This document shows positions 27,003 to 34,808 of a DNA stretch of 64,000 nucleotides, one piece after another. Source of the stretch: Bellilinea sp040754815. GTDB taxonomy: Bacteria > Chloroflexota > Anaerolineae > Anaerolineales > Anaerolineaceae. The stretch lies in NCBI GenBank assembly GCA_040754815.1, contig JBFMBX010000001.1, positions 496,001-560,000 on the forward strand, written 5' to 3'. The position numbers and the translations under genes are program-made. The notes under the pieces were generated by a model, which was not told the DNA's origin, did no database searches, and saw only the letters and a list, made by a program, of their open reading frames with translations. Position 1 is the first letter of the stretch. Every line of letters starts with the position of its first letter.

Positions 27003-27620
27003 TCATTGAGCAACCCGCACCAGTGCCGGGCGCACAACTCGATCACCCAGCCGGTAGCCTTGCTGAACGACCTCGATGATTTGCCCGCTTTGCACTGCAC
27101 TGCTCTCTTCGTGGGAGATGGCTTCGTGCAAATTCGGGTCAAAGGAATCACCGGCGGCAGCAATCGGTTGAATACCTTCTGCTTCCAGAATGGACAGCAG
27201 TTTCCGGTAAATCAGATCCACGCCGTTCCACCATTCCTGCTGTTCAGCATTTGCCGGCCGGTTCCTGATGGCTCTTTCCATATCATCCACAATCACCAGA
27301 AATTTTTTGATGATATTCGCAGTGATAATTTGCTGCAACTGAGCCTGATCACGCTCAACACGCTTTTTGTAATTCATAAAATCGGCGCGCTCACGCTGCC
27401 AGCCCTCAAAGTATTCTTTGCATTGGTTTTGAGCATTCTGCAATTCTTGCTGCAAACCGATGATGGTCTCTTCGGCTGCAGCGGTTCGTTCATTTTGCAT
27501 CGTTGATTCTTCCTTTACTCCTTCTTTTTCCCTTGCTTCTGCAGCCGCATCTATTGTGGGGGCCGATTCCTCAGCAGGGTTTTGAGCATGTCGGGATTTC
27601 TTTTTCTTTTCCTCGGTCAT
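27003..27620 (-). CDS. grpE: Nucleotide exchange factor GrpE
   Basis: A 205-residue protein with an acidic, disordered N-terminus, then a long coiled coil and the C-terminal beta domain (PNLHEAISHEESSAVQSGQI, VVQQGYRLGDRVVRPALVRV). It releases ADP from DnaK. The ATG overlaps the hrcA stop as ATGA at 27617-27620. Confidence 0.96.
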   Translation of the reverse strand: MTEEKKKKSRHAQNPAEESAPTIDAAAEAREKEGVKEESTMQNERTAAAEETIIGLQQELQNAQNQCKEYFEGWQRERADFMNYKKRVERDQAQLQQIITANIIKKFLVIVDDMERAIRNRPANAEQQEWWNGVDLIYRKLLSILEAEGIQPIAAAGDSFDPNLHEAISHEESSAVQSGQIIEVVQQGYRLGDRVVRPALVRVAQ

Positions 27621-28684
27621 GAGAGATTTTCTCCTTTATTTGTCAAAGGTTCATCCAGCAAAGTTTCGGCAACCAGATCACTCAATAAACCGGAGAGAAA
27701 ACGCACCGTAGAAATGGCCCTCCCATACGACATGCGCAGAGGACCCAGAACTCCCAGCGTGCCGGTAGCCAGACCGGGAGCGCCGTAACTACCCAGCACG
27801 ATGGACCATGGGCGCAATTCATCCCATGTTCCTTCGCCGCCAATCAACACCTGAATTCCGCCCACGGTATTGCTCATCACCGTACGGGCAGCCAGATCTT
27901 GCAGCAGCGAGCGTTCTTCCAGAATTCTCAAAGCACGACGGGCTTCCTCGGAACCGGTAAACTCCGGTTCTGCCAGCACATTGGTCAGGCCATCCAGATA
28001 CACCTCACCGGCCACCTCCGAGTCGGCCTCGACCATGTCCTCGATCACCCAGCCGATCACATCCGCATCCAGGCCGCTCAATTGGGCCGTGCGGGCGCGA
28101 ATTCCATCCACATCCTGTCCCTGAAACAGTTGAGTCAACCGGTCAGCCGATTGCGAAAGCAATTCCTGCGCCACCGGTTCATTCAAAGTCAGAATTCGTT
28201 GACGGACTTCGCCGCCAACCATGACCAGCACCATCAATACCTGCCGGCCGCGGGTGGCAATCAATTCCAGATGTTTGAGGCGCGCCTTTTCGGGATGCGG
28301 CGGAGTGACCAGCGAAGCAGCCCGCGATTGATAGGCCAGAACCGAAGCAGCCAGCCGAACCCATTGTTCAACATCGTGACGCATCTGGTAAAACTGATGG
28401 CTGATGGTGCGCCGCGTGGTATCCGGCAGGTCGGTTGCCCGAATCAGGCGGGAAACGAAATAACGATAACCCTCTTCGGTCGGCACCCTGCCGGCCGAGG
28501 TGTGCGGCTGGCGCAACAATCCGTACTCCGTCAGCGCGGCCATCTCGTTGCGCACCGTTGCCGAACTGATGTTCAGGTGATAGCGCGCAACCAGCGCCTG
28601 CGAGCCAACCGGCTGGGCGGTACGAATGTACTCGTGAATCACCAGCGTCAGAATGAATTTTTGTCGCTCGCTCAGTTCTACCAT
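27617..28684 (-). CDS. hrcA: Heat-inducible transcription repressor HrcA
   Basis: A 355-residue repressor. The N-terminal winged-helix domain (LSERQKFILTLVIHEYIRT, QPVGSQALVARY, SSATVRNEMAALTEYG) is followed by HrcA-family GAF-like and C-terminal domains containing GSYGAPGLATGTLGVLGPLR and MSYGRAISTVRFLS. It binds CIRCE and represses the operon until GroEL becomes limiting. The ATG at 28684 was preferred over an upstream in-frame start at 28738, which would place CIRCE inside the coding region. Confidence 0.96.
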   Translation of the reverse strand: MVELSERQKFILTLVIHEYIRTAQPVGSQALVARYHLNISSATVRNEMAALTEYGLLRQPHTSAGRVPTEEGYRYFVSRLIRATDLPDTTRRTISHQFYQMRHDVEQWVRLAASVLAYQSRAASLVTPPHPEKARLKHLELIATRGRQVLMVLVMVGGEVRQRILTLNEPVAQELLSQSADRLTQLFQGQDVDGIRARTAQLSGLDADVIGWVIEDMVEADSEVAGEVYLDGLTNVLAEPEFTGSEEARRALRILEERSLLQDLAARTVMSNTVGGIQVLIGGEGTWDELRPWSIVLGSYGAPGLATGTLGVLGPLRMSYGRAISTVRFLSGLLSDLVAETLLDEPLTNKGENLS

Positions 28685-28701
28685 CTTCGTTCCTTCATTT
28701 T

Positions 28702-28728
28702 TTAGCACTCTCGGCCTTCGAGTGCTAA
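28702..28728 (-). promoter_or_regulatory. CIRCE operator (HrcA binding site)
   Basis: TTAGCACTC, nine bases, GAGTGCTAA: a perfect match to the CIRCE inverted repeat. It lies in the 5' untranslated region, 18 bases before the hrcA start, so HrcA controls its own operon. Confidence 0.98.
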
Positions 28729-28744
28729 ACCCGACCATTACACC

Positions 28745-28773
28745 ATATTACCATGCCCAATCTTCAGCGTCAA
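28745..28773 (-). promoter_or_regulatory. Promoter of hrcA-grpE-dnaK-dnaJ-prmA
   Basis: TTGACG (28768-28773) and TAATAT (28745-28750) on the minus strand with 17 bases between. Expected transcription start near 28738, just upstream of the CIRCE element, as in other CIRCE operons. Confidence 0.75.
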
Positions 28774-28817
28774 GAATTCATACCAGTTTCATATAGAATT
28801 CTTATGTAACCGTTTGA

Positions 28818-28846
28818 TTGACCTGCACCTTTTTTATTCGTAAAAT
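28818..28846 (+). promoter_or_regulatory. Possible promoter of kamA
   Basis: TTGACC (28818-28823) and TAAAAT (28841-28846) spaced by 17 bases. It would give a leader of about 130 bases before the ATG at 28985. The leader shows no recognised riboswitch. Confidence 0.5.
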
Positions 28847-28984
28847 AAAGATGATGTGTTGCATTCCTGTTTCAGCACCCTGCGCTGGTTTCTTCCGCAC
28901 GGATCACGATCCCCCTTGCTGGGATTCTTTCGTTTATAGTACCGCGAATCCACTTATTCGTTCAAAAATTAGAGGAGACCGAAC

Positions 28985-30352
28985 ATGAGCCAAAATTCCT
29001 TCCCTTCCAAACGTGCTCCGGTTTATGCGGATGTCCCGGATGAAAAATGGAACGACTGGCGCTGGCAATTGAGCAACCGCCTGAATACCGTCGAAGATTT
29101 CGAAAAACTGTTCAAACTGACCGACAGTGAAATCAAAGCCCTCAACACGCAGGGCTTGTTCCGCGTAGATATTACCCCTTACTTTGCTTCCTTAATCAAC
29201 CCCGATGACCCCAACGACCCGATCCGTTTGCAGGTCATCCCCAAGGCCGAAGAAATTGTACCCTTCACCGGCATGATGGAAGATTCGCTGGCGGAAGATC
29301 GCCATTCCCCCGTACCGGGACTGGTTCACCGCTACCCTGACCGCGTGCTGATGCTGGTCACCACCCAATGCGCATCTTACTGCCGGTACTGTACCCGTTC
29401 GCGCATTGTCGGCGACCCCAGCGCCACTTTCTCGCGCGCCGAATTCGAGATGCAAATTGAATACCTGAAGAAAACCCCGCAGGTGCGTGATGTGCTGCTC
29501 TCCGGCGGTGACCCGCTCACCCTTGCCCCCAAACTGCTGGATGAATTACTGCGTCGCCTGCGCGAAATTCCGCACATCGAAATCATCCGCATCGGCAGCC
29601 GCGTGCCGGTCTTTTTGCCGCAGCGCATCACCGATGATTTCTGCGAGACACTGGCTAAATATCATCCCATCTGGATGAACATCCACGTCAACCACCCCAA
29701 CGAGATCACGCAGGAGCTGGCCGAGGCCTGTGACCGTCTTACGCGTGCCGGCGTACCGCTCGGCAATCAGTCCGTCCTGCTGGCTGGCGTCAACGACTGC
29801 GTTCACATTCAGCGCAAACTGGTGCAGGATCTGGTGCGCATCCGCGTACGGCCGTATTACCTCTATCAGTGCGATCTGGTGGACGGCGCCGGCCACTTCC
29901 GTACGCCGGTGGGTAAGGGTATCGAGATTATCGAAGGCCTGCGCGGCCACACCTCCGGCTATGCCGTGCCGACCTACGTGGTGGATGCACCCGGCGGGGG
30001 CGGCAAGATCCCGGTCATGCCCAATTACCTGATCAGCATGTCCGACCATAAGATCATCCTGCGTAACTACGAAGGCTACATCACCACCTACGAAGAACCG
30101 ACCGAGTACAAACCCCACGATCCCAAAACCTGCCCCTACTGCCAGAACAAACGCCCCGAACCCGGCCAGACCGGCATTACCGGCCTGCTGGACGGCGAAG
30201 AGATGTTCATCAAGCCGGAAGGTTTTGACGAACTGCACAACCGCGGCGGCGGATTGCACCGCCTGCGCGCAAATCAGGAAAAATGGAAGCCGCTGGGCAT
30301 CGGCGGGGAAGCCAAACCGCTGGGCAGCGGTAAAATCCACGACATGGAGTAA
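28985..30352 (+). CDS. kamA: L-lysine 2,3-aminomutase (KamA family radical SAM, PLP)
   Basis: A 455-residue radical SAM enzyme. The cluster motif is C129-x3-C133-x2-C136 (CASYCRYCTR) and the PLP lysine K341 sits in APGGGGK. Asp297 (YQCDL) and Asp334 (VVDAPGGGGK) keep the 44- and 7-residue distances to the PLP lysine seen for Asp293 and Asp330 of the Clostridium subterminale enzyme. These Asp residues hold the lysine side-chain amine, so lysine rather than glutamate is the likely substrate. A C-terminal CPYC (near residue 386) may bind zinc as in the tetrameric family. The product is L-beta-lysine, used for osmolytes or fermentation. A GAGGAG ribosome site precedes the ATG. Confidence 0.9.
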   Translation: MSQNSFPSKRAPVYADVPDEKWNDWRWQLSNRLNTVEDFEKLFKLTDSEIKALNTQGLFRVDITPYFASLINPDDPNDPIRLQVIPKAEEIVPFTGMMEDSLAEDRHSPVPGLVHRYPDRVLMLVTTQCASYCRYCTRSRIVGDPSATFSRAEFEMQIEYLKKTPQVRDVLLSGGDPLTLAPKLLDELLRRLREIPHIEIIRIGSRVPVFLPQRITDDFCETLAKYHPIWMNIHVNHPNEITQELAEACDRLTRAGVPLGNQSVLLAGVNDCVHIQRKLVQDLVRIRVRPYYLYQCDLVDGAGHFRTPVGKGIEIIEGLRGHTSGYAVPTYVVDAPGGGGKIPVMPNYLISMSDHKIILRNYEGYITTYEEPTEYKPHDPKTCPYCQNKRPEPGQTGITGLLDGEEMFIKPEGFDELHNRGGGLHRLRANQEKWKPLGIGGEAKPLGSGKIHDME

Positions 30353-30364
30353 GTCAGCCATAAC

Positions 30365-30384
30365 CTGCCGCCTCGTGGCGGCAG
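30365..30384 (+). other. Intergenic hairpin between kamA and aldo/keto reductase
   Basis: CTGCCGCC-TCGT-GGCGGCAG, a perfect 8-bp GC-rich stem with a four-base loop and no T-run. It could slow decay or mark a processing site in a shared kamA/reductase mRNA, or act as a weak terminator. Confidence 0.55.
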
Positions 30385-30415
30385 TCAATCTCATCACCTC
30401 AGGAGGAACCATAAC

Positions 30416-31378
30416 ATGCATTACCGAAGACTGGGACGAAGCGGCCTGAAAGTCAGCGAAATTTCGCTGGGCGCGTGGCTCACATTTGGCAATCAGATTG
30501 ACGAACAAACCGCCATTGACCTCGTGCATGCCGCGTACGAGCATGGGGTCAATTTCTTCGATAACGCCGATGTTTACGCCAACGGTCAGGCGGAAATCGT
30601 CATGGGCAAGGCCATCAAAACCCTGCAGCGCGAAACGCTGGTCATTTCCAGCAAGGTTTTCTGGCCGACCTTCCCCGGACCCAACGGGCGCGGACTTTCG
30701 CGCAAGCACATCTTTGAGTCGATCCACGCCTCGCTGCGCCGGCTGGGCACCGATTATGTGGACCTGTACTTCTGCCACCGTTACGACCCCGATACGCCCT
30801 TCGAGGAAGTCGCCCGCGCCATGGACGATCTGGTGCATCAGGGCAAAGTCCTCTACTGGGGCACCTCCGAATGGGAAGCCTATCAGATCGCCGAGGTGTA
30901 CAGCGCCTGCCGCGAGTATGGACTGGTGCCGCCCAGCATGGAACAACCCCAGTACAACCTCTTCCACCGCAAGCGGGTGGAGGATCACATCATGCCGCTG
31001 GCGCGCGACCTCGGCCTGGGGCTGACCACTTTCTCGCCGCTTTATTTCGGCATTCTCACCGGCAAGTACAACGACGGTATTCCGTCCGGCAGCCGCGCTT
31101 CGCACGAAGATATGGCGTGGCTGCGCGAGCGCATTACTCCCGAACGTATTGCCATCGTCCGGCAGTTGACAGCATTAGCGCAGGAACTCGGCCTGACCAC
31201 CTCTCAACTGGCCATTGCCTGGGTGCTGCGCCGTAAGGAAGTTTCCAGCGTCATTACCGGCGCCAGCCGGCTGGAGCAGCTGGATGAAAACCTCGCCGCC
31301 GCCGAAGCGGTAGAAAAACTGACCAACGACATCCTTGAACGGATTGACGCCATCTTTGGCGAAAATCATTTTGAATAA
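30416..31378 (+). CDS. Aldo/keto reductase (Kv-beta/YghZ-like)
   Basis: A 320-residue NADPH-dependent reductase with the TIM-barrel tetrad region. FFDNADVYANGQAEIVMGKA includes the catalytic Asp and Tyr, VISSKVFW the Lys, and YFCHRYDPDTPFEEV the His. The C-terminal ITGASRLEQLDENL matches the cofactor loop. The FHRKRVEDHIMPLARDLGLG and MEQPQYNLF stretches resemble bacterial homologues of the potassium-channel beta subunit group. AGGAGG precedes the ATG by eight bases. It probably reduces an aldehyde; the substrate is unknown. It follows kamA by 63 bases in the same direction. Confidence 0.88.
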   Translation: MHYRRLGRSGLKVSEISLGAWLTFGNQIDEQTAIDLVHAAYEHGVNFFDNADVYANGQAEIVMGKAIKTLQRETLVISSKVFWPTFPGPNGRGLSRKHIFESIHASLRRLGTDYVDLYFCHRYDPDTPFEEVARAMDDLVHQGKVLYWGTSEWEAYQIAEVYSACREYGLVPPSMEQPQYNLFHRKRVEDHIMPLARDLGLGLTTFSPLYFGILTGKYNDGIPSGSRASHEDMAWLRERITPERIAIVRQLTALAQELGLTTSQLAIAWVLRRKEVSSVITGASRLEQLDENLAAAEAVEKLTNDILERIDAIFGENHFE

Positions 31379-31392
31379 GGAGATTCTGAATC

Positions 31393-31722
31393 ATGGATAA
31401 TAATGTCCCCCAACCGGCCGTTGTCAATACTTCGGGAAGTACCGGTAATAATCAGGGCGTTGCCATTGCTTCGCTTGTGCTGGGTATTCTCAATCTGGTG
31501 GCGTGGTGTCTGCCGATTTGCGGATTCCCGATGGCGATTGCCGGCATCATCACCGGCGTGATTGGTCTCAAATCCAGCAATCGAGGTTTAGCCATTGCCG
31601 GGCTGGTGCTTTCGGCAATTGGGCTGATTCTTTCGGCTGTCAATGCCCTTGTAGGCGTTTATCTGTTCTCACAGGGCGGGTTCGACTGGCGGAACTTTGA
31701 TTTTCAGAATTTTTTGCGGTAA
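31393..31722 (+). CDS. DUF4190 domain membrane protein
   Basis: A 109-residue protein with a Thr/Ser/Asn-rich N-terminus and two or three hydrophobic helices. The core GVAIASLVLGILNLVAWCLP and RGLAIAGLVLSAIGLILS is typical of DUF4190. Role unknown. A GGAGA site lies eight bases before the ATG, and the gene is 14 bases after the reductase. Confidence 0.88.
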   Translation: MDNNVPQPAVVNTSGSTGNNQGVAIASLVLGILNLVAWCLPICGFPMAIAGIITGVIGLKSSNRGLAIAGLVLSAIGLILSAVNALVGVYLFSQGGFDWRNFDFQNFLR

Positions 31723-31776
31723 GGGTTGTGAGAAACATCTGCATTGAAAACCGCATTTGAAGCGGATACCGAAATG

Positions 31777-31805
31777 CGGGGAGGCTCACGTAAATTGCCT
31801 CCCCG
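31777..31805 (+). terminator. Terminator-like hairpin between convergent genes
   Basis: CGGGGAGGC and GCCTCCCCG form a perfect 9-bp stem with an 11-base loop, between the stop codon at 31722 and the convergent gene ending at 31883. There is no clear T-tract on either side, so termination strength is uncertain. Confidence 0.55.
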
Positions 31806-31882
31806 CCCCCATTACCCTCATTACCACCTGCACGGTTGAGAAACGGGCAGAAACACAACAGCGAAAACCAGCCAGCTCACGT

Positions 31883-32557
31883 TCACTTTCGCCGCGGGTT
31901 TTTTAACCCCGTAACCAGTTTATTCTCCACATCCCGTTTTACCCGCCCTGCGAGCACATTCTCGTATTCGCTCAGAAACGCACGGACGGCAGCCGGATCA
32001 TGCACAACCAGTTCCCTCAATGCCCATGACATCGCTTTCACAACCATATCATCCCGGTCGTTCACCAGTAAACGGCAGACCGCAAGCGTCCGTTTGCTGT
32101 CCCCTTTACCTCCATGAGAGCGCACATTCAGCGCTACCGTACTGACCAGCGCTGCTCGCCGCCACCAGCGATCCGCCGAATCAGCCCATCGTAAAATCAT
32201 CTCATCGGAAATCTGCCCTCTCAGCCACGCCGGTCCGGCTAAAGTACGGGCAAAGGAATCCACCTCGCCCCAACTGCTGATACCCTGACCGAATTCCTCC
32301 ACCTCTGCCTCTCCGATGCTGCGAAATGCAGCCTTGTGGCCTGCAATCAGTTCGTAAGCAAGCCAGCGATGTTCCTTAAGCAATGCTCTTGCCACATCAA
32401 GGATGAACTCGGATGGGGCTTCCTTAAGCAATCCAGCGTATCTGAGAAGAACATTACGTTCATTTGGCGTATTCCGAACCCGGAGGGCGCGCAGCTCTGT
32501 ATCCATAGCCGAGGCTACTTCTTCAGCATTATTAAAGGTGGGCATGTAATTTATCAT
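31883..32557 (-). CDS. DNA alkylation repair-like (AlkD/HEAT-repeat) protein
   Basis: A 224-residue all-helical protein. WADSADRWWRRAALVSTVAL and KAMSWALRELVVHDPAAV match the helix-pair repeats of the AlkD family, which excise alkylated purines. The Trp-rich WADSADRWWRRAAL segment is placed where AlkD contacts the damaged base. The ATG at 32557 has a GGGAG site eight bases upstream, so a downstream ATG at 32545 is less likely. It may act in DNA repair, but AlkD-like HEAT proteins without glycosylase activity also exist. Confidence 0.78.
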   Translation of the reverse strand: MINYMPTFNNAEEVASAMDTELRALRVRNTPNERNVLLRYAGLLKEAPSEFILDVARALLKEHRWLAYELIAGHKAAFRSIGEAEVEEFGQGISSWGEVDSFARTLAGPAWLRGQISDEMILRWADSADRWWRRAALVSTVALNVRSHGGKGDSKRTLAVCRLLVNDRDDMVVKAMSWALRELVVHDPAAVRAFLSEYENVLAGRVKRDVENKLVTGLKNPRRK

Positions 32558-32608
32558 TTGTGCTCCCGGAAATTCCTATTGATTGGCAGGCTTTGGATGT
32601 GCGACAGA

Positions 32609-33562
32609 TTAACCTGATTGTCTTAAGGGTGAAACTGATTTCCGCTGCCGGATTTTATAAAGGCTGACCCCAAACAGTAAAAAGCCAAGCGGTGTGGTGA
32701 TAAGGTATAAAATCCAACCGGTATGCCAGCGCAAATTCAATGTGACGGCGAGCGCGTAAAAGAGAACGCCGGTCGCAGGTAAAACGAACAGGCTTAAGTA
32801 TCTCAAAAATGGTATCCGGTCACCGTACATATCAAGAAACGAACCCTCGCTTTCGTTGATACGATTTTGAAATAATCCCAAAAAGGTTATACCAAACAGC
32901 AAGGGCAGGATTATCGCCGCAGCGGATACAGCGGGAATGGTTACGAAGCAGAAATAAAGTAAAAATATGGTGGAAATGAAAATGAGTATCCAGCGGTTAA
33001 GAATTAAAGATGCGGATGAACTCCAGTTTGCCAGCCGGTAAGCCAGAATGACCAGCGAGGTGGTGATAAAAGAGAAAGCAACAAATTCAGAGACGGATGA
33101 AACTCCCCCCTCTGGTTCAAGCCACCAGCTGATCGCCCAAAGACCATAACAAAGACCTACAGCAATGGAGAGTTTCAAAATTGAGTGAGTGTCTGATGAG
33201 AGCAGTGATTTTTGGATTGCATACCATCCAACCCAAACCGTGATGAGAGCGTGCCACGCCAACCCTGTAAACGAAATAGAAAGAGGTAACATCTCGTAGG
33301 CAGTCTGTACGACAATGCCTTCACCGATCCAGCCAAAAATTGCACCTGCCAGAAAGAGCGACCAGAGTGTTTTAACACGGAAGTATGAAACCAGAACCAG
33401 AAAGATAAAAGCCATTAAAGAATAAACAATCCATGTCGCAAACCAGCCTGTAATAGAATCGCCGAGGCGAATCCGTGACCAGAAAAGATGTTCCGAAAAA
33501 TACATCAGGATGTAGCCGGTTGACAGGGTGAGAAGGACACTCTTAAGAATCCGCATGACCAT
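32609..33562 (-). CDS. Polytopic membrane protein of unknown function
   Basis: A 317-residue protein with about nine or ten hydrophobic helices and a basic C-terminus (KIRQRKSVSPLRQSG). No motif that I recognise is present. Aromatic residues are abundant and no charged residues are conserved enough to suggest transport. It is transcribed leftward before the AlkD-like gene, with 51 bases between them. The 222 bases upstream (33563-33784) hold no recognised element. Confidence 0.7.
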   Translation of the reverse strand: MVMRILKSVLLTLSTGYILMYFSEHLFWSRIRLGDSITGWFATWIVYSLMAFIFLVLVSYFRVKTLWSLFLAGAIFGWIGEGIVVQTAYEMLPLSISFTGLAWHALITVWVGWYAIQKSLLSSDTHSILKLSIAVGLCYGLWAISWWLEPEGGVSSVSEFVAFSFITTSLVILAYRLANWSSSASLILNRWILIFISTIFLLYFCFVTIPAVSAAAIILPLLFGITFLGLFQNRINESEGSFLDMYGDRIPFLRYLSLFVLPATGVLFYALAVTLNLRWHTGWILYLITTPLGFLLFGVSLYKIRQRKSVSPLRQSG

Positions 33563-33784
33563 ATATTACATCATTGGCGTCCAAATAGTTATGGGCTGAT
33601 GACATCGAGCTCAATTGCCTGTTGAAATGCCTTAAGAGCACTGCCGCTTGCAGCCTATTGTCAATTTACATATCTGCTCCATCGTCGTCAACGTGAAGGT
33701 TTTGGATGGGTTTCACCTCATCGCAAGGTTTGGGAAAATGCAGACAACGCTCACCAATGAATGACCTACACCCCAAGACCACCT

Positions 33785-34216
33785 TTACAACTCAGCCTCC
33801 ATTAATTGTTTTCGGATTTGAGAAACCTGTGCCAATCGGTTGTTCAAAAAAGTCTTGTCCGCTGTTTCATCCATCCACGGTATATCAATAATGGTAGTGA
33901 TTTTGGTCTGGTTCTGATTAATCGCTTCAAATGTTGTCCTGCCGTACATGACGGCAGGGCCATCGTGGATTTCCATTGCAACCACCCGATTGGTTTCAAA
34001 TTCGATAACCTTCATTGTCCCTTCAACGACTTTTCCACTGCGTTTATTGCGTCTGTGGATAATCGTCCCAACACCGACAGGAATATCCGAATCCTGCCAG
34101 AGCTCAATATCCGAATCCCAGCGGGGGTGATTTCGAACATGCTCTACAGCATAAAAGCGGAACACTTTTTCGATTGGGCGGTCAATTACTTCTGAGGATT
34201 CAAATTGCAAAGCCAT
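33785..34216 (-). CDS. SRPBCC family protein (START/Bet v1-like)
   Basis: A 143-residue protein. The N-terminal pattern QFESSEVIDRPIEKVFRFYA is the usual beginning of polyketide-cyclase-like SRPBCC domains, which form a ligand-binding cavity. The later TKITTIIDIPWMDETADKTF ends the sheet before the long C-terminal helix. The frame also has an ATG at 34228, but that one lies inside a GGAGAA that serves as ribosome site for the ATG at 34216, so the shorter form is preferred. Ligand unknown. Confidence 0.75.
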   Translation of the reverse strand: MALQFESSEVIDRPIEKVFRFYAVEHVRNHPRWDSDIELWQDSDIPVGVGTIIHRRNKRSGKVVEGTMKVIEFETNRVVAMEIHDGPAVMYGRTTFEAINQNQTKITTIIDIPWMDETADKTFLNNRLAQVSQIRKQLMEAEL

Positions 34217-34466
34217 TGTTTTCTCCATTTCTTGAATTTACCGATTAAAACCACTTTACGGGGCAGAGAGGTTTTACTTTCCTAGGTACGGAATCTCTTG
34301 TTGCAACCATTTTTCTCGTCAAACCCACCGACGAAGGGGGTTATGCTTCACAGAGGCTCGATTAACACAAACCTCCCACCGGGAACAAGACTTGCAGTAA
34401 TTATTATATATTCAATTCATAAAGTTGATATTCTTTCATCTCTTATCAATCCTTTCCAATACACCT

Positions 34467-34495
34467 TTGACATCCGCCCGTGAAACCGCTATAAT
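34467..34495 (+). promoter_or_regulatory. Consensus promoter of the valS T-box transcript
   Basis: TTGACA (34467-34472) and TATAAT (34490-34495) separated by exactly 17 bases: a perfect sigma-70-type promoter. Expected start near 34502. The 34229-34466 stretch before it has no gene or element that I can identify. Confidence 0.93.
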
Positions 34496-34501
34496 AAACC
34501 T

Positions 34502-34779
34502 AAATTTATACCGCACTGCCGGGAGGAGTAGGTGAACCGGTCGCTGACAGAGACGGAGCGCCGCGGGCTGAAAGCCTCCCCAGTTTGACCCTCACCGAAG
34601 GTCGCCCGGTCAAACCGCCGAAGAAATCCCCCACGGGAGAGTAGAACGGCGCGGGGTTGCCCGTTAGCGCAAAACCTGAAGCGTTCTTCAGGTCGGAGTG
34701 CGTTGACCAGCCGGTCAACGAAATGAGGTGGTACCGCGGAAGCAGCCCTTTCGTCCTCAAAACGAAGGGCTGCTTTTTT
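34502..34779 (+). ncRNA. T-box riboswitch leader of valS
   Basis: The leader carries the T-box sequence GAGGTGGTACCGCGG (34725-34739), which pairs with the uncharged tRNA acceptor end. An intrinsic terminator follows: stem 34741-34754 with 34762-34774 (one bulged T), then a T-run to 34779. Stem I can be traced: base CCGGG (34519-34523) with CCCGG (34605-34609), then AGTA (34527-34530) opposite GAAGGTCG (34597-34604), then GGTGA with TCACC. The specifier loop read one base after GAA gives GTC (34601-34603), a valine codon. A stem III hairpin lies at 34701-34720. When tRNA-Val is uncharged, read-through into valS is favoured. Confidence 0.93.
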
Positions 34780-34808
34780 GATTGATTTTTCATCATCAAG
34801 GAGCAAGC

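Noticed and set aside
28847..28984. Possible lysine riboswitch before kamA
   Set aside because: The 130-base leader lacks the conserved AGAGGUGC-type core and a plausible five-way junction; KamA is also catabolic or osmolyte-related, so this control is not expected.
29546..31105. Open frame of 519 residues on the minus strand across kamA and the reductase
   Set aside because: Mirror frame of two confidently identified genes with strong codon bias; its composition is that of the complement strand.
33563..33784. Intergenic 222 bases checked for a tRNA or small gene
   Set aside because: No cloverleaf, no repeated sequence and only a short low-quality open frame (33706-33891) that runs into the SRPBCC gene.
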